Shown here: in pieces, positions 18,400 through 26,234 of the stretch | Layout: every line of letters begins with the position of its first letter | Position numbering within the stretch: position 1 is the stretch's first letter | Program-made: the position numbers and the translations under genes | From: Phycisphaerales bacterium | GTDB lineage: Bacteria; Planctomycetota; Phycisphaerae; Phycisphaerales; UBA1924 | NCBI GenBank assembly: GCA_040217175.1 | Contig: JAVJNT010000002.1 | Coordinates: 1,496,001 to 1,560,000 of the forward strand | DNA length: 64,000 nucleotides | Direction of reading: 5' to 3' | Notes under the pieces: generated by a model | The model's input: only the letters and a program-made list of their open reading frames with translations | Database searches by the model: none | What the model was told of the DNA's origin: nothing

Positions 18400-20208
18400 T
18401 TAGCGGCCGAGCGGGCGGGGGCTGGGCTCGCTCGTCGCTTCGAGCGTGAACATGCGCTCGAGGTCCTTGGCCTTCTCGGCTTCATAGCGGAGCGTAAAGG
18501 TCGCGCCCTCATCGCCGCGGACGACGTAGCGCACGATGGCTTGGTCCATGCCGCCGATGCCCTCGTTGAGCTGGATGCGCTCCGGCTCGAAGCGGACCTC
18601 ACGCATCTGGCGGTCGTTGAAGTCTCGCAGTTGGCCGGCGGCGACGACCTCGGCGCCTTGTCCTTCGAAGAGCATGAGGTCGTTCTGCCCGATGTTGTTT
18701 CGTCGTGCGAGGCTCAGGCGGGTGGGGATGTGCCGCTCGTTGCGCACCGCGACGTCGACCTGCCAGAGGCCGGGTGAGCGTTGCTCGATGTCGACGCGGC
18801 CGAAGCGCAGCAGCGGCATCTGCCGGGCGTGGAACATGGTGAAGGCGAAGTTGCGGTGGGCCTCTTCTTCGAGTAGGAAGGGCGGCGTCTGCCGCGAGCC
18901 CCAGCGGTTGCTGCCGCCGACCAGGATGGTGCCGAACTCGGGATGCTCGACTTCCGTGTAGTCGGTGAACTCGTTGCCGAAGACGACGTGGTCTCGCCAG
19001 AGCCACTGCTGGTCTTCGGTTTCGCGGGCGGCCTCGCCCTGGAAGCGCTTGGCGTTGATCCACAGCTCGTTGGTGAAGCTGACGATGCCCAGGGACTCGG
19101 CCATCCACGTGACCTGACCGCCGTGGACGTTATAAAGATCCTCCCAGATGACCCAGTCGCGGTAGTAGGGGAGCATCTGTGCGCCATCGGTGGCGATGGC
19201 GTCGTAGACGCGCGAGTCGGTCCGGTCGTAGAGGTTCGCGCGGTAGCTCGTGCCCGGGCCGCGGAGGACCATGCCGCCGGTATTGTGGTAGCTCTGGCCG
19301 GCGGCGATGTTGGGATGGTCGATGATGAAGCGGCCGATGCCGTGGGTCTCGGGCGCGCTGAAGGGGTAGGGGCCGGCGCCTCGCTGCGTGTACGTCGGCT
19401 GCCAGTCGCCCGGCCAGTTGCGGTTCATGTCGTCGGCGAAGACGGTGTCCTCGTTGATGCGGCCGTCGCCGTCGTTGTCGATGCCCTCCATGCCGAGGTA
19501 TTCCCAGTCGCCCTGCTGATCAGGGCCCACGCGGGTAAAGCGGCGCGGGTCGTCCGGGTCACGGCGCCAGCCGCCGCCGACGCGCTCACGCCACATCTGG
19601 GTGATCGAGCCGTCGCCGTCGAGGTCGTCGTAGCCGTCCTCGTCGATCAGGCCGTCGCCGTCGTTGTCGACCGGACGCTGGTTGGTGCGGCTGGAGTTCG
19701 GTGAGTTTGGCTCGTCGAACCACCACGCACGGCCGTCGGGGTTGGCCACGGGAACGAAGTAGAAGCTGGAGTTCTCGAGCAGCTCGGTGAGACGCTCGTT
19801 CGTGCCCTGGCTCTCGAGCAGCTTCCACATCGAGTACAGCACGGTCTCGGCCGCCTGGACCTCGTTGCCGTGGATGTTGCCGTCGATGTACATCGCGGGC
19901 TTGTCGGTGTGGTCGCCGGTGGCCGGGTTGTTGACGATGGCCAGCCAGACGTCGCGGCCCTGCAGGCTCTTGCCCAGGCTGCGTAGCTCCAAGAATTCGG
20001 GATACGCCTCGGCCATCCGCCGCAGGATGTCCTCGACCTGCTCGAAGTCGTAGTAGCGGTTCCACGCGATATCGAGCGTGTAGTTGGGGTTGTGGCGGTG
20101 TGTGCCGTCTTCGGCCGCGGACGGCGACTGCTGGGTCTGTGCGAGCGCCGGTGCCGCCGCAAGCGCCGCGAGCATCGCAGCGGTCTTGAGGTTGGGGAAC
20201 TGCTTCAT
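18400..20208 (-). CDS. Secreted M14 zinc carboxypeptidase
   Basis: The 602-residue exported peptidase has a signal peptide ending ALAQTQ. The M14 zinc site is complete: His113 and Glu116 in DGNIHGNEVQAAE, His308 in GQSYHNTGG and the catalytic Glu381 in VSFTNELW. An Asp-rich insertion (residues ~180-255) has EF-loop-like DNDGDGLIDEDG and DNDGDGRINED segments and probably binds calcium. The C-terminal ~120 residues look like a beta-sandwich. The ATG overlaps the stop of the upstream M14-like gene as ATGA, so the two are cotranslated. It should trim C-terminal residues from peptides outside the cell. Confidence 0.9.
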   Translation of the reverse strand: MKQFPNLKTAAMLAALAAAPALAQTQQSPSAAEDGTHRHNPNYTLDIAWNRYYDFEQVEDILRRMAEAYPEFLELRSLGKSLQGRDVWLAIVNNPATGDHTDKPAMYIDGNIHGNEVQAAETVLYSMWKLLESQGTNERLTELLENSSFYFVPVANPDGRAWWFDEPNSPNSSRTNQRPVDNDGDGLIDEDGYDDLDGDGSITQMWRERVGGGWRRDPDDPRRFTRVGPDQQGDWEYLGMEGIDNDGDGRINEDTVFADDMNRNWPGDWQPTYTQRGAGPYPFSAPETHGIGRFIIDHPNIAAGQSYHNTGGMVLRGPGTSYRANLYDRTDSRVYDAIATDGAQMLPYYRDWVIWEDLYNVHGGQVTWMAESLGIVSFTNELWINAKRFQGEAARETEDQQWLWRDHVVFGNEFTDYTEVEHPEFGTILVGGSNRWGSRQTPPFLLEEEAHRNFAFTMFHARQMPLLRFGRVDIEQRSPGLWQVDVAVRNERHIPTRLSLARRNNIGQNDLMLFEGQGAEVVAAGQLRDFNDRQMREVRFEPERIQLNEGIGGMDQAIVRYVVRGDEGATFTLRYEAEKAKDLERMFTLEATSEPSPRPLGR

Positions 20209-22217
20209 CGGTTGCCTCCCTGCGGCTGCGTCTGGGCGATCTCGATCTCGATGTCGGTCGAGCCGAACTCTTCGCTGCGGAACTGGGCGTTCAGCGTGTC
20301 GCCCTCGTTGGCAAGCACGAGCCACTCGGCCCGCATGGTGCCGCCGGGCGCGATGCTGCTTGCGCGGTTGATCGTCGAGCCGCTCAGGAGCGTGTCCTGC
20401 GGCACGTCGAGTGCGAGTACGAGCGGTGCGAGGCGGCGAGCCTTCACGCCCATCGCCGTACGGGTGGGCAGCTCGCCCTCGTTGTGGATCTCCATCGTGA
20501 TGCGCCACACGCCCTCGCCGACCTGCTCGACGACCGGGTCGTCGATGGCCAGGCGCGGCATCATGGCGATGAGCTGCTGCACGAATTCGCCCTGGGTCTC
20601 GACGATGCCCTCGACGGCGTCTTCGGGTGCGTTGAGCTTGAAGCCGGGCACGAAGCCGCCGACCTCGACGCTGCCGAGCTGCGGGTGGTCGACGCGCTCC
20701 CAGTCGACGTAGCCCCCGCCGACCTCGTCGGCGTAGGCCAGCCACTTGGCGTCGTCGGAGCCGCCGCCACCACCGCCTCGGGCGCGGCGGGCCGGGCGTC
20801 TGGCCTCGGGCCGGGCTTCCTGGGCCATCGGGTCGGGCGCGCCCTGGGCGATGGTCATGATGCGCTCGCGCGTCGCGGCGGGCAGGGCCTCGAAGGCTTC
20901 CATCCGCTCGGCCTGCTCTTCCGGGCTGAGGGACTGGACTTCGGCCATCGCGCCCTGGATGCCGCTCTGCGTCAGCTCGAGCTTGTAGTCGCCGATCATG
21001 ACGAACGGCGGCTCGTCCGGTGCCACTTCTTCGGCTTGCGCGTCGGCCTCGCCGTCCTCGGCTTCGTCCTTGGCCTGCTCGGGTCGCTGCCAGGGGTTGG
21101 TGGCGATCGTTACCAGCCCGAGGTGGGCGTACGACCAGCCGGCGAAGGAGCCGTCGAGGCCGAGCTTGTTCGCCTGCGAGAGGCCGGTTGCTTCCTTATA
21201 CATCCCGCTCAGGCGGTCCATGAGCTCCTTGTCGGCGCTCTCGAGCCCCTTGGGCACGCGGCCGGTCTGGTCGTTGCCGCTGGCGGCGGGCACGTTGATG
21301 ATCGTGTCGTGCGGGCCGTAGACGATGGCGGCCATGACGTTGGGCCTACCGAGCAGCCAGGTTGCCAGCGCCTTGCTCTCGGACTCGCTGAGCGGGTAGA
21401 GGCCGCTGTCGTTGCCGAACTCGGGCCAGCGGAACGGGAAGTTCTTGTTGAGGTCGACGCCGCCGACGCCGTCCTCGCCCATCCTGCCGTCGCCGTCCTG
21501 GTCGGCGGCTTCGGGCAGCATCGCGTGCGTGGCGACCTCGCCCTTGCTCGCGTTGGCGCGGCGGAGCAGGCGGGGATTGTCGGGGTCGACGACGTGGGTG
21601 AGCTCGATGCCGTACTTGGGCACCGCGCGGTCGAGGCGCATCATGGTGCTGTGGCCGTCGCCGTTGAGGTCGGCGGGTCCGTCCTCGTCCATGCGGCCGT
21701 CGCGGTCGCCGTCCTCGGGCGTGCGGGTGCCGCCGGGGGCAGCCGTGCCCAGGTCGTCGCGGTCGCGGGCGTCGCGGTTGACGCGGGGGATGACGTAGGC
21801 CGTCGCGTGGGCGAGGTCGGCCTCACGCTCGAGCACGCCGACCAGCTCGCGGGCCACCATCGGGCCGGTGGTGTGCCGGCCGTCGATGCCCGCGACGATC
21901 AGCAGGCCGGGCTTGGCGTCGGGGTCGCCCTCGCCCTGGCTGACGCGGTACATATAGATGGGCTGGTCGCTCGCGGTGCTGCCGATCCGGAAGCGATCGA
22001 CCGCGAGCACGCCGCCGGTTCGCTCGGCGGCGACGATGCTGGAGGCCGTGGGCGTCTCGGTGAGGATGGCGCGCGGCGGCTCGCTGGCGCGGGGCGGGTG
22101 CGCTTCGGTGGCGTGGGGCTGCTGGGTGGCGCAGGCGGCGAGCCCGGCCAGCAGCACGAGCGGCGCGGCCCGCAGCAGCGGGCCGGGTCGGCATGGCGGT
22201 GGTGTCAGCGGCTTCAT
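20205..22217 (-). CDS. M14 peptidase-like lipoprotein with altered active site
   Basis: The 670-residue protein is a paralogue of the M14 peptidase that follows it. It has a lipoprotein signal (VLLAGLAAC, Cys29), so it is membrane-anchored. At the zinc site the usual HxxE is replaced by Asp112-x-x-His115 (AGIDGRHTTG). The third His is kept (YGPHDTIINVP). The catalytic Glu of TNELW is missing; the aligned stretch reads ATNPWQRP. The family Asn/Arg region survives (VDLNKNFPF). Asp-rich calcium-type loops are again present, and a Gly/Arg-rich linker sits near residue 480. It may be a pseudopeptidase partner rather than an enzyme. A TATGGT box lies six bases before its ATG. Confidence 0.82.
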   Translation of the reverse strand: MKPLTPPPCRPGPLLRAAPLVLLAGLAACATQQPHATEAHPPRASEPPRAILTETPTASSIVAAERTGGVLAVDRFRIGSTASDQPIYMYRVSQGEGDPDAKPGLLIVAGIDGRHTTGPMVARELVGVLEREADLAHATAYVIPRVNRDARDRDDLGTAAPGGTRTPEDGDRDGRMDEDGPADLNGDGHSTMMRLDRAVPKYGIELTHVVDPDNPRLLRRANASKGEVATHAMLPEAADQDGDGRMGEDGVGGVDLNKNFPFRWPEFGNDSGLYPLSESESKALATWLLGRPNVMAAIVYGPHDTIINVPAASGNDQTGRVPKGLESADKELMDRLSGMYKEATGLSQANKLGLDGSFAGWSYAHLGLVTIATNPWQRPEQAKDEAEDGEADAQAEEVAPDEPPFVMIGDYKLELTQSGIQGAMAEVQSLSPEEQAERMEAFEALPAATRERIMTIAQGAPDPMAQEARPEARRPARRARGGGGGGSDDAKWLAYADEVGGGYVDWERVDHPQLGSVEVGGFVPGFKLNAPEDAVEGIVETQGEFVQQLIAMMPRLAIDDPVVEQVGEGVWRITMEIHNEGELPTRTAMGVKARRLAPLVLALDVPQDTLLSGSTINRASSIAPGGTMRAEWLVLANEGDTLNAQFRSEEFGSTDIEIEIAQTQPQGGNR

Positions 22218-22223
22218 GGGGGC

Positions 22224-22229
22224 ACCATA
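22224..22229 (-). promoter_or_regulatory. TATGGT -10 box six bases before the M14-like lipoprotein ATG
   Basis: Read on the minus strand, TATGGT is followed by six bases and the ATG at 22217, with no Shine-Dalgarno. A leaderless transcript is predicted. It is divergent from the box at 22279. Confidence 0.4.
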
Positions 22230-22278
22230 CCCCCGATCGGCGGCCTCGGTTACGCGTTACCGGGCCGTCGCGCCCCTC

Positions 22279-22284
22279 TACACT
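22279..22284 (+). promoter_or_regulatory. TACACT -10 box six bases before the FtsX permease ATG
   Basis: TACACT is followed by GGGCCC and the ATG at 22291. A weak -35-like TTACCG lies at 22257-22262, with a 16-base spacer. No ribosome binding site is present, so a leaderless transcript is predicted. Confidence 0.45.
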
Positions 22285-22290
22285 GGGCCC

Positions 22291-23853
22291 ATGTACGCCG
22301 CCGTGCTGGCCCGAAAGTACCTGACGACCAAGGCCATCCCCCTGCTGGCGGCGCTGGCGGTCACGCTGAGCGTCGCGACCGAGCTCATCGTGTGGTCGGT
22401 CATGGGCGGGTTCCTCACGATGCTGGTCAACGAGGGCCGCAAGACCGACGGCGACCTGCGGATCACCTGGGAGCACGTGGGCTTTGGCTACTACGACGAC
22501 CTGGTCGACCGCCTCGAGGCCGACCCCGCCATCGCGCACGCCACGCCCATGATCGAGACGCTGGCGATCCTGGGCATGCCCGACGATCGGCCCGTGAGCG
22601 TGCGGCTGCTGGGCGTCGAGGCGGCGAGCTACGCCGACGCGACGGTGTACGAGCAGAGCCTGTACTGGCGGCCCATCGAGGGCGGCGACGAGCCGGTGGA
22701 GCTCGACGAGAACGGCGACCCGCTGCTGCGCGACCCCAGGATGGAGGCCCAGAACGAGCGAGACCTGGAGCGCTGGCTGGCCGAGGGGCGCACGCTGCGG
22801 ACGCCAGGCGGCGAGCCGGCCATGGTCACGGGCATCGCGGCGACGGGCTGGAACTGGCGGATCGTGCCGGGCAACTTCTACGTGCCGCGCATCACCGAGC
22901 AGCGGCTGCCGCGCGGGGGCGTGCGCATCGACCGGTCGTTCCTGCCCGAGCGGACCGTGCGCTTGACCGTGCTGCCGCTCGGCCAGGACGGCGCGGGCGC
23001 GCTCGACCTGCGGACCATCGAGTTTCCGATCGCCAACGAGCTGGCGACGGGCAACTATGCGTACGACTCGGCCTTCGCGCTCGTGCCGCTCGAGGCGCTG
23101 CAGGACCTCTTGCAGATGGGCGCCGCCCGTCGGATCGATCCGGCGAGCAACCCGTTCGCGGTCGAGGTCGGCCCCGACGGCGTCGAGCGCCCGGTGCGGC
23201 CGACGATCCTGGGCGAGAGCCCGGCCCGGGCGACCGACGTGCTCGTGCGCGCGGCCGAGGGCGTGACGACCGCCGAGCTGCAGGAGGCCGCCGAGCGGGT
23301 GTACGGCGAGTTTGCCGATGCACGGCCGGGCGAGGTCCCGAGCATCCGGTCGATCGCGATCCAGACCTACGAGCAGCGCAACGCGATGTTCATCGGGGCC
23401 GTGCAGAAGGAGACGACGCTGGTCCTCTTCATCTTCGGCGTGGTGAGCCTGACCAGCGTGTTCCTGGTGCTGGCGATCTTCTGGGCGATGGTGAGCGAGA
23501 AGACGCGGGATATCGGCGTGCTGCGCGCGATCGGCGCCTCGGGCACGGGCGTGGCCGCGGTCTGGGTGGGCTACGGACTGGCGATCGGCATCGTGGGCAG
23601 CGCGCTGGGCGCGGGCCTCGCGGCGCTGGTCGTCACGAACATCAACCCCATCCACGAGTGGCTCGGAAGGGCGCTTGGCGTGCAGGTGTGGGACCCCAAC
23701 GTCTACTACTTCACGACGATCCCGACGGACCTGGATGGGTTCAAGTTCGTGGTGATCGTGACGGGCGGCATCGTGGCCAGCGTGGTCGGCGCGCTCGTAC
23801 CTGCGGCCAGAGCCGCATGGATGGACCCCGTGAAAGCGCTGCGGTTCGACTAA
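22291..23853 (+). CDS. FtsX/LolC-type ABC transporter permease
   Basis: The 520-residue integral membrane protein has one N-terminal helix (residues ~13-45), a large periplasmic domain (~46-375) and three C-terminal helices. The FtsX core has the segments TTLVLFIFGVVSLTSVFLVLA and EKTRDIGVLRAIGASG, and it ends AARAAWMDPVKALRFD. This is the layout of LolC/LolE-type permeases that extract lipoproteins, or of MacB-like exporters. No ATPase gene is next to it, so its partner must be elsewhere. The start is the ATG at 22291 behind a TACACT box; the gene is divergent from the M14 pair. Confidence 0.85.
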   Translation: MYAAVLARKYLTTKAIPLLAALAVTLSVATELIVWSVMGGFLTMLVNEGRKTDGDLRITWEHVGFGYYDDLVDRLEADPAIAHATPMIETLAILGMPDDRPVSVRLLGVEAASYADATVYEQSLYWRPIEGGDEPVELDENGDPLLRDPRMEAQNERDLERWLAEGRTLRTPGGEPAMVTGIAATGWNWRIVPGNFYVPRITEQRLPRGGVRIDRSFLPERTVRLTVLPLGQDGAGALDLRTIEFPIANELATGNYAYDSAFALVPLEALQDLLQMGAARRIDPASNPFAVEVGPDGVERPVRPTILGESPARATDVLVRAAEGVTTAELQEAAERVYGEFADARPGEVPSIRSIAIQTYEQRNAMFIGAVQKETTLVLFIFGVVSLTSVFLVLAIFWAMVSEKTRDIGVLRAIGASGTGVAAVWVGYGLAIGIVGSALGAGLAALVVTNINPIHEWLGRALGVQVWDPNVYYFTTIPTDLDGFKFVVIVTGGIVASVVGALVPAARAAWMDPVKALRFD

Positions 23854-23858
23854 AGAAA

Positions 23859-23886
23859 GGAAGGGCCGACCGAAGCCAGCCCTTCC
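23859..23886 (+). terminator. Hairpin after the FtsX permease
   Basis: An eight-base stem GGAAGGGC/GCCCTTCC with a 12-base loop begins five bases after the stop codon. It is followed by a pyrimidine-rich stretch without a true T-tract. Confidence 0.55.
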
Positions 23887-23932
23887 CTCTCTACTAATCC
23901 TTCAATCTACCAGCCCTACGGCCTTCTCTACC

Positions 23933-23965
23933 TCGACTCGTCGGGGCTCCGCCGCGACGAGTCGA
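23933..23965 (-). terminator. Perfect 11-bp hairpin after the helical/FN3-like gene
   Basis: TCGACTCGTCG and CGACGAGTCGA form a perfect stem with an 11-base loop. It lies five bases beyond the stop of the minus-strand gene ending at 23970. It is the likely terminator for that gene, facing the permease terminator. Confidence 0.6.
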
Positions 23966-23969
23966 AACT

Positions 23970-24629
23970 TCATGCCGCCTTCGCTTCGAGCTGGCCGTTG
24001 CCGCCGATGGCGAAGCGCACGGTGATGGGCACGGTGCCGGGGGTGACGGTCTCGCCCTTCTTGGCGCGGACGACGTAGCTGGCCCGTTCGGTGCCGGCGG
24101 GGATGGTGCTGTCGACGAAGCGCTTGCCGTCGGCGAAGGCGATGTCCTGGTAGGCCTGCTGGTTGCCGCCGGTGGGGGTGATGGCCCGGCGGACGATGTA
24201 GGTGGTGCCGGTCGAGACGCTGCCCTTCCAGGTGAGCTCGAGGCTGCCGTCGTTGAGGAGGTCGAACGCCACGTCGCTGGCGTCGACCGGCGGGATCGAC
24301 GCCGGGTCCTTGGGCTCGGGGATCTGGGCGAGGGTGAACAGCTCGGGGTTGCCGGTCTGCTCGGCCGCCACGCGGATCTTCTTGATGAGGTCGGCGCCCA
24401 GGTCGCGCATGGCCTGGATGGCGATGTCCTGGTTGGCGGTCGCGGTCTTGGACTGCTCGGCCTTGAGCTGGGCCTCGGTGTACCGGGTGCGCGCCGTTCC
24501 GGTCAGACTCGTGAGCTGGGCGGTTTCTTCCGTGGTCAAGTTGAGCGTCGCAGCGTTGGCCTCCCAGATGGGGGCGCGCTGCTCGAAGAACTCGATGTTT
24601 TCGACCTTCTTGCGAGGTTGCACGGGCAT
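23970..24629 (-). CDS. Unrecognised protein: helical N-terminus plus fibronectin-III-like C-terminus
   Basis: I do not recognise a named family. The 219-residue product has no signal peptide or membrane segment. Residues 1-110 are helical and rich in Ala, Thr and Gln, and include ENIEFFEQRAPIWEANAATL. Residues ~130-215 look like a beta-sandwich of fibronectin type III kind (GSLELTWKG, TTYIVRRAI, ASYVVRAKKGE). The start at 24629 has GGAAGGG eight bases upstream and is preferred over an ATG six codons earlier. It lies downstream of the CBASS operon on the same strand, separated by 130 bp holding a hairpin, so it may be an independent gene. A defence role is not supported by sequence alone. Confidence 0.7.
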   Translation of the reverse strand: MPVQPRKKVENIEFFEQRAPIWEANAATLNLTTEETAQLTSLTGTARTRYTEAQLKAEQSKTATANQDIAIQAMRDLGADLIKKIRVAAEQTGNPELFTLAQIPEPKDPASIPPVDASDVAFDLLNDGSLELTWKGSVSTGTTYIVRRAITPTGGNQQAYQDIAFADGKRFVDSTIPAGTERASYVVRAKKGETVTPGTVPITVRFAIGGNGQLEAKAA

Positions 24630-24650
24630 CGGAATCCCTTCCATCACGCG

Positions 24651-24703
24651 GAACCCACGGCGTGTGCGCGGGCGGCGGGGAGAGTCCCCGTCGCAGGGGG
24701 TTC
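24651..24703 (-). terminator. Nested hairpin downstream of the CBASS operon
   Basis: Outer arms GAACCC (24651-24656) and GGGTTC (24698-24703) enclose an inner six-base stem CGGGGA/TCCCCG with a three-base loop. It lies 56 bp past the phospholipase stop codon, so it probably ends the CBASS transcript. It could instead be a leader structure of the next gene. Confidence 0.4.
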
Positions 24704-24759
24704 ATCGAGTGGTTCGCGGGGCGGCTTTACGGTCTGTACGGATTGTGGTGAAAATTCTC

Positions 24760-25776
24760 TTATCGGGCCAGCATCTCCGACGCGCCATCCGGCTCGGGCT
24801 CAAGGCTGGCTGGCACCGCCCCGAGGGGTTCGGCGGGGACGTTTAAGAAACGTGCGGCAACTTCGTCGCAGCGTTCTTCAGCTTTGGTCTCGCCAAGTGT
24901 GCGGAGGCCATGCAGGCAAGCAGCGCTGGTGTCGTCCATCCCGAATCTGCCACGCTCCACCTGCTTGTCGATCTCGACGATCGCGTCGGGTCCGAGCATG
25001 ATTCCCGCAGTGTTGATCGCCGCCCTTCGCTGCGCCTCCATGATGATCTCGTGCAGCCGTGATGGGCCGAGAAAAAGGTACGGAAGCCATCCACCGTTGA
25101 GCGCCCACCGGCTGGCCGTGACCGCTTGGTGGCACGTCCCGACTTGGAGGATGTCGAGGTCTTGCGGGCGTTGGTTGAGCTTGCCCACCGCTTCGGCAAT
25201 GCCGACAACGATCGGGCAGTTGGCCCACAGCCCACCATCAAGGTGGTAGCGGCCGTCGATCGCCAGATGGGCCGGAAAGAACACCGGCGCAGCCGAGGTC
25301 GCAAGCCCGACGTCCCACGCGGGCAGCAGGTAGTCGCGTGTGTAGTCGGCGTGGTGCCGTGTCTTGTAGCATCGTGGGTTGCTGGCCTCGGCATACATGG
25401 CGTTGATGACCAGGCGGCTGGTCGATTCCCTGAGGAGTTCGTCTTCGCCCAGGAGCTTTTTGAGCGCTTCTCGAAGCTCGTCTTGCTGGTGCTTCGGTCG
25501 GCGGAAGCCGAGCGGGTTGGCCAGCTTCTGATACCAGCGGCGACCGGAGAAGATCTTCTCGCCATGTTGAAAGTAGAAATCGCGGATGTCGGCGGCCGAG
25601 TGGCCTAGACCCAGCCCCAACGCGATCAGCCCGCCTGTTGACGTGCCCACAATCAAGTCAAAGTGATCTGCCACCCGCTTTCCAGTGAGCTCTTCCAGCT
25701 TTGCCAAGAACGAGGCGCTGTACACGCCGCGAATGCCGCCGCCGCTGAGGCTGAGGATGCGAAACTTCTGGGTCAT
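24760..25776 (-). CDS. capV: CBASS effector: patatin-like phospholipase (CapV family)
   Basis: CapV-type phospholipases degrade the cell's own membrane when activated by a cyclic nucleotide made by the linked CD-NTase. The 338-residue protein has every patatin hallmark: oxyanion loop GGGIRG (residues 12-17), nucleophile Ser46 in GTSTG, and the dyad Asp180 in LDGGLWANCP. The length matches CapV, and there is no signal peptide, as expected for a cytosolic protein acting on the inner membrane. The start overlaps the E2-like gene stop as ATGA, placing it as third gene of a coupled operon. The sensing residues for the nucleotide cannot be assigned. Confidence 0.9.
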   Translation of the reverse strand: MTQKFRILSLSGGGIRGVYSASFLAKLEELTGKRVADHFDLIVGTSTGGLIALGLGLGHSAADIRDFYFQHGEKIFSGRRWYQKLANPLGFRRPKHQQDELREALKKLLGEDELLRESTSRLVINAMYAEASNPRCYKTRHHADYTRDYLLPAWDVGLATSAAPVFFPAHLAIDGRYHLDGGLWANCPIVVGIAEAVGKLNQRPQDLDILQVGTCHQAVTASRWALNGGWLPYLFLGPSRLHEIIMEAQRRAAINTAGIMLGPDAIVEIDKQVERGRFGMDDTSAACLHGLRTLGETKAEERCDEVAARFLNVPAEPLGAVPASLEPEPDGASEMLAR

Positions 25777-26231
25777 GATCCGGTCTCCAGATGAGCTTTG
25801 GTGATCCGTCGAACGACCTCATCCGGCATGGGCGGCCCGCCGCCCTTCCAGTCGCCGGTGATGAGCCAGTCCTCGTAGTAGAGGAGCCACAGCGAAGCCC
25901 AGGACGCGGTCGTGTCCGCGATCGACCGATCCGGCCCCCATTCGTCGCCATCGGGGTCGTACAAGCAAAGCGTGCCATTCTCGTTGAGGTGTGGCGTGAC
26001 CTCACCGTGTTTGAACTTGACCGGCTCGGGGTCGACGACGAGTACATATGGGCTGATGCCGTACGCGTATCCGACACGCACGATGTATGAACTGCACCAG
26101 GCCGCCGGACGCAGGCGCAATTCGGCAATGAGCACTCGGTCCTTCGCAGAACGATCGGTCCAGACCTTGTCGCCCGGAAAGCGCGCGCGGAGCAGGCGCG
26201 CCTGCTCAAAGATGGACAGGGGCTTGCCCAC
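25773..26231 (-). CDS. CBASS-associated E2-like conjugating protein (type II-short)
   Basis: The 152-residue protein has the size and motif order of the stand-alone bacterial E2-like proteins found between a CD-NTase and a CapV. The likely catalytic Cys89 sits in TPHLNENGTLCLYDP, resembling the HPN...CL active site of ubiquitin E2 enzymes. In type II-short CBASS such E2s join the C-terminal glycine of the CD-NTase to a lysine, priming it. No E1 or JAB gene is present here, which fits the short type. The start is GTG at 26231, three bases after the CD-NTase stop. The family call rests on motif and context, since sequence conservation is low. Confidence 0.82.
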   Translation of the reverse strand: MGKPLSIFEQARLLRARFPGDKVWTDRSAKDRVLIAELRLRPAAWCSSYIVRVGYAYGISPYVLVVDPEPVKFKHGEVTPHLNENGTLCLYDPDGDEWGPDRSIADTTASWASLWLLYYEDWLITGDWKGGGPPMPDEVVRRITKAHLETGS

Positions 26232-26234
26232 GAG

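Noticed and set aside
20484-23897. A very long plus-strand ORF (over 1,100 codons) opposite the M14-like gene
   Set aside because: It is antisense to a well-supported peptidase-family gene and runs out of frame through the FtsX permease. Its translation is low-complexity Arg/Gly/Ala, as expected for a shadow frame.
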